44,017 bases of DNA. Origin: Actinomycetes bacterium (GTDB taxonomy: Bacteria; Actinomycetota; Acidimicrobiia; IMCC26256; Chersky-534). Made by a program: the position numbers and the translations under genes. The notes under the pieces are model-generated. The model was not told the DNA's origin and did no database searches. It was given only the letters and a program-made list of their open reading frames with translations. Below are positions 39,935-44,017 of this stretch, in pieces (position 1 is the stretch's first letter; each line of letters starts with the position of its first letter). The DNA lies in the NCBI GenBank assembly GCA_025463865.1, contig JAODBH010000235.1, positions 1 through 44,017 of the forward strand, read 5' to 3'.

Positions 39935-41463
39935 GCGCGATCACCCGCGCCACCTTCGCGGACCGTTGGCGACGCGCGGTCGACGCGGTTCCGCAGCAGC
40001 AGTTCCTGGTGTGGGAGGACCGCGAGGGGGTCGTCAGCGCCTGGAAGTACGCCGAGTTCGACGCACTGGTCGAGCGGGTCGCGGGAATGCTCAGCAGCCA
40101 GGGCGTCGTCCACGGCGCAAAGGTGCACGCGGTCCTGGCCAACTCCCCCGCGTTCGTCGCGCTCTGGCTCGCGACCGCGCGGCTCGGTGCGGTGCTCGTG
40201 CCCTGCGATCCGCAGTCGACCGCGGTCGAGATCCGGCGCCAGATGGAGCGCACCCGTCCCGCGGTCGGCGTGTGCGGCGCCGAACGCGCCGAGGTCTACC
40301 GCGAAGGCGCGTGCGGGTCCTGCGTCGTGATCGTCGTCGACGAGGACGACGCGGTCCTGGCCGGCCTCGCACCGGACGACATCGCACCGGCCCCGGCCGT
40401 CGAGGTCGCGCCGCACGATGCAGCCGCGATCATGTTCACGTCCGGCACCACGTCGGAGCCGAAGGGCGTGGTCGTCACGCAGGCGAACTACGCCTTCGCC
40501 GGCGACGTGATGGCGGCGGCGGCCTCGCTCGACCGGAGCCACCGCCAGTACGTCGTGCTCCCGCTGTTCCACGCCAACGCGCAGTACTACTCGTTCGCGT
40601 CGGCGATCTCGGTCGGAGCCACGGTCGTGCTCATGCCCCGCTTCAGCGCCACCGGCTACCTCGAAGCCGGCGCTCGCCATTCGGTCACCCACGGGAGCCT
40701 GTTCGCCGCGCCGATGAGGATGATCCTCGCCCACGATCCGCCGGCCATCCCCGGCTTCGCGTTCCGCCACCTCTGGTACGCGCAGAACATCACCAACGAC
40801 CAGTACGAGGATCTGAGCCGTCGCTTCGGCTGCCGGCCCCGCCAGCTCTACGGGATGACCGAGACCATTCCGGCCGTCCTCACCAACCCGGCGCTCGGCA
40901 GCCAACCGGCCGCGATGGGCATCCCCACGCTCGGGTGTCGGGTCGAGCTGCGGGTTCCGGAGTCCGACGACCCGGTGCCCGACGGCGAGGCCGGCGAGGT
41001 CGTCGTCGGCGGCGAGCGCGGGACCACGCTCTTCGCGGGCTACTTCGAGGACGAGGCCACCACCGAGGATGCGTTCCGGGCGGGTTGGTTCCGCACCGGC
41101 GACCTCGCCCGGATCGACGCCGACGGCGGGTTCCGCTTCGAAGGCCGCCGGGGCGACATCCTCAAGGTCGCGGGTGAGAACGTCTCCGTTGTGGAGGTCG
41201 AGGCCGTGCTGGCTGAGCACCCGTCCGTGCTCGAGGCCGCGGTCGTCGGCGCGCCCGACCCCATCCGCGACGAGGTCCCGATCGCGTTCGTGGTCGCGGC
41301 GCCGGGAGCGACCGTCGACGTCGACGAGCTGATGGAACACTGCGCCCGCCACCTCGTGCCGTCGAAGCGGCCCCGCCGGATCGACGTGGTCGACGAGCTC
41401 CCGCGCACCTCGGTCGGCAAGATCCGCAAGTTCATGCTCACGGCCGCGGCGGCGCGTTCGTGA
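39931..41463 (+). CDS. AMP-forming acyl-CoA ligase (ANL superfamily)
   Basis: This 510-residue enzyme activates a carboxylic acid as adenylate and then as CoA thioester. It has the phosphate loop FTSGTTSEPKGVV (about 169-181), YGMTETIP (about 307), the hinge GWFRTGDLARID (about 386-397) and the catalytic Lys in PRTSVGKIRKF (about 492-502). Length is normal for the crotonobetaine/carnitine-CoA ligase and CaiC-like group. The GTG start is coupled to the HyuB stop. A free acid made by the HyuAB step is the likely substrate, an inference from context. Confidence 0.9.
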   Translation: MSAITRATFADRWRRAVDAVPQQQFLVWEDREGVVSAWKYAEFDALVERVAGMLSSQGVVHGAKVHAVLANSPAFVALWLATARLGAVLVPCDPQSTAVEIRRQMERTRPAVGVCGAERAEVYREGACGSCVVIVVDEDDAVLAGLAPDDIAPAPAVEVAPHDAAAIMFTSGTTSEPKGVVVTQANYAFAGDVMAAAASLDRSHRQYVVLPLFHANAQYYSFASAISVGATVVLMPRFSATGYLEAGARHSVTHGSLFAAPMRMILAHDPPAIPGFAFRHLWYAQNITNDQYEDLSRRFGCRPRQLYGMTETIPAVLTNPALGSQPAAMGIPTLGCRVELRVPESDDPVPDGEAGEVVVGGERGTTLFAGYFEDEATTEDAFRAGWFRTGDLARIDADGGFRFEGRRGDILKVAGENVSVVEVEAVLAEHPSVLEAAVVGAPDPIRDEVPIAFVVAAPGATVDVDELMEHCARHLVPSKRPRRIDVVDELPRTSVGKIRKFMLTAAAARS

Positions 41464-41538
41464 CCGTTCGAGATCCCGCCGCGGCCCGCTCGGCCGTGGG
41501 AACGTGTGCCGTCCGGGCGAGAATCCAGAGGATGGAAG

Positions 41539-42258
41539 ATGAGTGACGTGAAGTTCGAGCCGGTCGAGCGGCGCACGATCTCGGTCGAGGTCCGCGAGCG
41601 GCTGGCAGCGAGCATCCGGGACGGCCTGCTCATCCCGGGCAGCCAGCTCCCGTCTGAGCGCGCGCTGTGCGAGCAGTTCGGCGTGGCCCGCACGTCGGTG
41701 CGCGAGGGCATCCAGGGTCTCGTGTCCCTCGGCGTGCTCGAGCGGCGCGGCAACCGCACGTTCGTCACCGAGTCGATGCCCGACGTGTCGTTCGCGCTCG
41801 ACGGCACCGACCGGCGCAAGGAACGCGTGCGCGAGCTGTTCGAGGTCCGTCAGGTGGTGGAGATCCCGCTCGCCCGCCTCGCTGCATCACGCGCCACCGA
41901 CGAGGACCGGGCCCGCATCACCGAGCTCGCCAAGCAGTTCCACGCCGACATGAAGCTCGAAGCGTTCCGGAAGCTCGACCACGAGTTCCACTGGGCGATC
42001 GCGCGCGCGTCCGGCAACGAGACCCTGTTGGAGCTCTACGGCAAGGTCCTCGACTCGTTGTTCGGCTCGGCCGAGTTCGACCAGCTGCTCACCGCGCGCA
42101 CCAACCGTGACGTCGTGCGCGACGTCATCCGCACCGCGGCCACGATGCACCGCCGGATCGCGAAGGCCATCGCCAAGGGCGACTGGTCCGACGCGATCGC
42201 CACCGCCGAGCTCCACCTCGACCACGTCGAAGACCAGATGATGGCGAGAATGGTCTGA
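41539..42258 (+). CDS. GntR-family regulator, FadR subfamily with FCD domain
   Basis: The 239-residue repressor-type protein has a winged HTH at about 12-78 (PGSQLPSERALCEQFGVART and VREGIQGLVSLGVLERR). Its C-terminal all-helical FCD domain is about 95-235, with metal/ligand residues D147, H151, H204 and H226. FadR-subfamily proteins bind TGGTNNNACCA-type palindromes as dimers and let go when a pathway metabolite binds FCD. Seven such sites lie in this window, one of them before the operon that contains this gene, so it is the natural candidate to control the island and itself. The inducer is unknown. Confidence 0.95.
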   Translation: MSDVKFEPVERRTISVEVRERLAASIRDGLLIPGSQLPSERALCEQFGVARTSVREGIQGLVSLGVLERRGNRTFVTESMPDVSFALDGTDRRKERVRELFEVRQVVEIPLARLAASRATDEDRARITELAKQFHADMKLEAFRKLDHEFHWAIARASGNETLLELYGKVLDSLFGSAEFDQLLTARTNRDVVRDVIRTAATMHRRIAKAIAKGDWSDAIATAELHLDHVEDQMMARMV

Positions 42259-42259
42259 G

Positions 42260-43291
42260 GTGAAGGCGTTCGTACAGACCGGTTTCGGCGCCTCCGACGT
42301 CCTGAGCCTCGTCGACATCCCCGAACCGCGCCCGGAACCCGACGACGTCGTCGTCCAGGTCGCCGCGGCCGCGCTCAACCGGCTCGACGTGCTGCAGCGC
42401 AAGGGGCCCGCGCTCCTTCCCGGCTTCACGCTGCCCCACATCGCCGGGATGGACATCGCGGGCACCGTGGTCGAGGTCGGGCCCGCCGCCGTCGGCGTCG
42501 AGCTCGGTCACCGCGTCCTGGTCAACCCGTCGATCGAGTGTGGCGTGTGCCCCGCATGCCTCGCGGGCGACGACGCGTTCTGCCCCAACAAGCAGGTCGT
42601 CGGGGCCAACGCGCCCGGCGGCTTCGCCGAGCGCGTCGTCGTGCCGCACACCCACGTGCACCGCATCCCCGACACGATGAGCTTCACCGAGGCCTGCACC
42701 ATCCCCACGATCCACAGCACCGCGTGGGGCGCGTTGGTCGAGACCGGCGATCTCCGCGTCGGCGAGTGGATGCTCGTGCACGCGGCCGGGAGTGGGGTCA
42801 GCACCGCCGCGATCCAGCTCGCGCAGCGCATGGGCGCGCGCGTGATCGCCACCGCCGGGACCGAGCCCAAGCTGGAGCTCGCGCTCGCGCTCGGGGCCGA
42901 GTTCGCAGTCAGCAACCGTGACCCGGGATGGATCGACGCCGTGCGCGCGGTCACCGGCGGGCGCGGCGTCGACATGGTGTTCGACCACGTGGGCCCGGCC
43001 CTGTTCGACGCGTCGATCCAGTGTCTGCGGCCGCGCGGCCGGCTCGTGTTCTGCGGTACCACCACCGGCGCCATGGCCACGTTCAGCCTGCCGTACGCGT
43101 ACCAGTTCGGCCTGCGCCTCCTCGGCTCCGACACCTACTCCCGCGCCGAGTTCGCCCGCATGCTCGAGTCGTACTGGGTCAGCGACTTCACCGCCGTCGT
43201 CGACGTCGAGCTCCCCCTCGCCGACCTCCCCGACGCGCAGGACCGCCTCGACGCCAACGACGTCATCGGCAAGATCGTCCTGCACCCCTGA
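42260..43291 (+). CDS. Zinc-type MDR quinone oxidoreductase/alcohol dehydrogenase without catalytic-zinc Cys
   Basis: This 343-residue MDR protein starts one base after the GntR stop. The structural zinc loop CGVCPACLAGDDAFC (C-x2-C-x2-C-x7-C) is kept. The first catalytic-zinc Cys is absent, the usual position reading ALNRLDVLQ, as in NADPH:quinone oxidoreductases and enoyl reductases. A Rossmann domain starts near 165 (LVHAAGSGVSTAAIQLA). It would reduce an enone or enoyl-type double bond or a quinone with NADPH. It is last in the operon led by the VOC gene. Confidence 0.85.
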   Translation: MKAFVQTGFGASDVLSLVDIPEPRPEPDDVVVQVAAAALNRLDVLQRKGPALLPGFTLPHIAGMDIAGTVVEVGPAAVGVELGHRVLVNPSIECGVCPACLAGDDAFCPNKQVVGANAPGGFAERVVVPHTHVHRIPDTMSFTEACTIPTIHSTAWGALVETGDLRVGEWMLVHAAGSGVSTAAIQLAQRMGARVIATAGTEPKLELALALGAEFAVSNRDPGWIDAVRAVTGGRGVDMVFDHVGPALFDASIQCLRPRGRLVFCGTTTGAMATFSLPYAYQFGLRLLGSDTYSRAEFARMLESYWVSDFTAVVDVELPLADLPDAQDRLDANDVIGKIVLHP

Positions 43292-43323
43292 AGGTTGAGG
43301 GCTGGCGGCTGCGTCCGGCGTAG

Positions 43324-43358
43324 CTGTCACACCCATCCGGGACGATGGGTGCATGTAC
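43324..43358. repeat. Duplicated 5' leader of DUF222-type gene, copy 1
   Basis: CTGTCACACCC at 43324-43334, then a GGACGATG-type stretch and GGGTGCATGTACACCGA, recur at 43592-43630 just before the next gene (second copy reads GGGTACATGTTCACGGA). The repeat covers the leader and first codons and indicates a tandem duplication event. Confidence 0.6.
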
Positions 43359-43613
43359 ACCGACGAGTTGTCCGTGATGCTCGACATGTTCGAAGCGATC
43401 ACACGTGAGCTCCAGGAGCACGAGTACTCCGACGACGAGTGGGCCGCCCTGATGGTGGAGTACGACCGGATCCGAGAGGTCCTCGACGTGATCAAAGAAC
43501 GTTTGCAAAGCGACCTCATCGAGATGTTCGAAGGACCGTGGAGAGAACGAGGTGCCGCCGGCCGCGTGGCGAGATCGTGGGCCACGAATACCTGTCACAC
43601 CCTCGGACGATGA
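43353..43613 (+). CDS. Truncated N-terminal copy of a DUF222-type protein (possible remnant)
   Basis: The frame has 86 codons. Its first 50 residues (MYTDELSVMLDMFEAITREL and on, with EYDRIREVLDVIKERLQSD) align with the start of the next gene (MFTDELTATGDTLEAVARDW, with ELGRIRRCTDVLTARALQH). The upstream DNA is repeated as well. The last 25 residues read through a region leading to the second copy's leader. The likely history is a tandem duplication followed by loss of most of the first copy. It could still make a small coiled-coil-like peptide; expression is uncertain. Confidence 0.5.
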   Translation: MYTDELSVMLDMFEAITRELQEHEYSDDEWAALMVEYDRIREVLDVIKERLQSDLIEMFEGPWRERGAAGRVARSWATNTCHTLGR

Positions 43614-43620
43614 TGGGTAC

Positions 43621-44017
43621 ATGTTCACGGATGAGTTGACGGCGACGGGTGACACGCTTGAGGCGGTCGCGCGTGATTGGGAGCCGGGTTCCGACTCCGA
43701 GGAGGTCATGGCCGAGCTCGGCCGGATCCGTCGGTGCACCGACGTGCTCACCGCGCGAGCGTTGCAGCACATCGCGGACACGCAGTCGTTCGTGGTGCAC
43801 GGGGATCGCAGCGCCGCGGAGTTCTGTGGTCGCGTGCTCGGGGTGGGTTCGGACGAGGCGAAGCGGGTCCTCGCGACTGCGAATCGGCTGGAGTCACTGC
43901 CCGAGACCGAAGCCGCGTTCCGGGCCGGTCAACTCTCGGCGCAGCAGGTCGCGTTGATCGCGGAGACCGCCGTCCGAAACCCGGCCCTCGAGACTGAACT
44001 GCTCGAACACGCCGGCG
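43621..44017 (+). CDS. DUF222 / 13E12-repeat family protein, 3' truncated by window
   Basis: The frame is open from ATG 43621 to the end of the window, giving 132 visible residues. Segments RSAAEFCGRVLGVGSDEAKRVL and FRAGQLSAQQVALIAETA match the helical DUF222 region that in actinobacteria usually precedes a C-terminal HNH nuclease domain. The nuclease part would be outside the window. Many copies per genome are usual and they behave like mobile or recombining genes, in line with the partial duplication just upstream. Function is not established. Confidence 0.75.
   Translation, partial: MFTDELTATGDTLEAVARDWEPGSDSEEVMAELGRIRRCTDVLTARALQHIADTQSFVVHGDRSAAEFCGRVLGVGSDEAKRVLATANRLESLPETEAAFRAGQLSAQQVALIAETAVRNPALETELLEHAG

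Noticed and set aside
1-44017. CRISPR array, tRNA/rRNA genes, transposons, toxin-antitoxin or phage-defence genes
   Set aside because: No regularly spaced repeats, RNA-gene consensus, transposase or defence motifs were recognised on either strand by reading; the island is metabolic.

Overview
The window is a high-GC, densely coded stretch of bacterial chromosome, almost certainly from an actinomycete-type organism (Actinomycetota). Evidence for this is the pervasive GC-rich third positions, many GTG starts, an F420-type LLM oxidoreductase, a DUF222/13E12-type gene and an AlkZ-like winged-helix protein. Assignment below phylum (for example Acidimicrobiia) is only a guess. No rRNA, tRNA, CRISPR array, phage or insertion sequence was recognised, and no gene-free gap exceeds about 220 bases.

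Positions 1-11,000 hold a loose mixture of genes: a 5'-truncated thioesterase, a repeat-containing membrane protein, two ferredoxin-fold (EthD/NIPSNAP-like) proteins flanking an ADP-forming acyl-CoA synthetase, an internally duplicated unknown protein, a HiPIP-like four-cysteine protein, a Ser/Gly-repeat small protein, a DoxX-like protein, an orphan ParA-type ATPase, an AlkZ-like protein and ribF.

Positions 11,000-43,300 look like one large catabolic island. It holds a Rieske oxygenase alpha subunit (16.8 kb) and its likely beta subunit (30.8 kb), an amidohydrolase, a RidA-family protein, an acetamidase/formamidase, a gamma-glutamyltransferase-like Ntn hydrolase and a flavin reductase. It also holds a complete BMP/nucleoside-type ABC importer, an aldo/keto reductase, an isochorismatase-type amidase, a PhnZ-like HD protein, an LLM oxidoreductase and an M20-type carbamoylase. 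Two aldolases, an aldehyde dehydrogenase, VOC proteins, a cupin, hydantoinase A and B, an acyl-CoA ligase, a GntR/FCD regulator and two zinc-type dehydrogenases complete it.

The most striking signal is regulatory. Seven copies of a FadR-type GntR operator (TGGTNNNACCA and close variants) lie only between genes, at 16,778, 21,226, 21,987, 29,478, 32,668, 32,800 and 35,292. Each lies upstream of one or two transcription units of the island. The only GntR/FCD regulator seen (41,539-42,258) is inside one of those units. The parsimonious reading is a single self-regulated regulon of about 32 kb for import and breakdown of an N-containing ring compound. The nucleoside-type importer, several C-N hydrolases and a set of four families that also make up RutA/B/C/F of uracil breakdown favour a pyrimidine-, hydantoin- or cyclic-amide-like substrate. 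The substrate itself cannot be read from the sequence.

The last 700 bases contain a partial duplication of the 5' end of a DUF222-type gene, whose second copy runs off the window.
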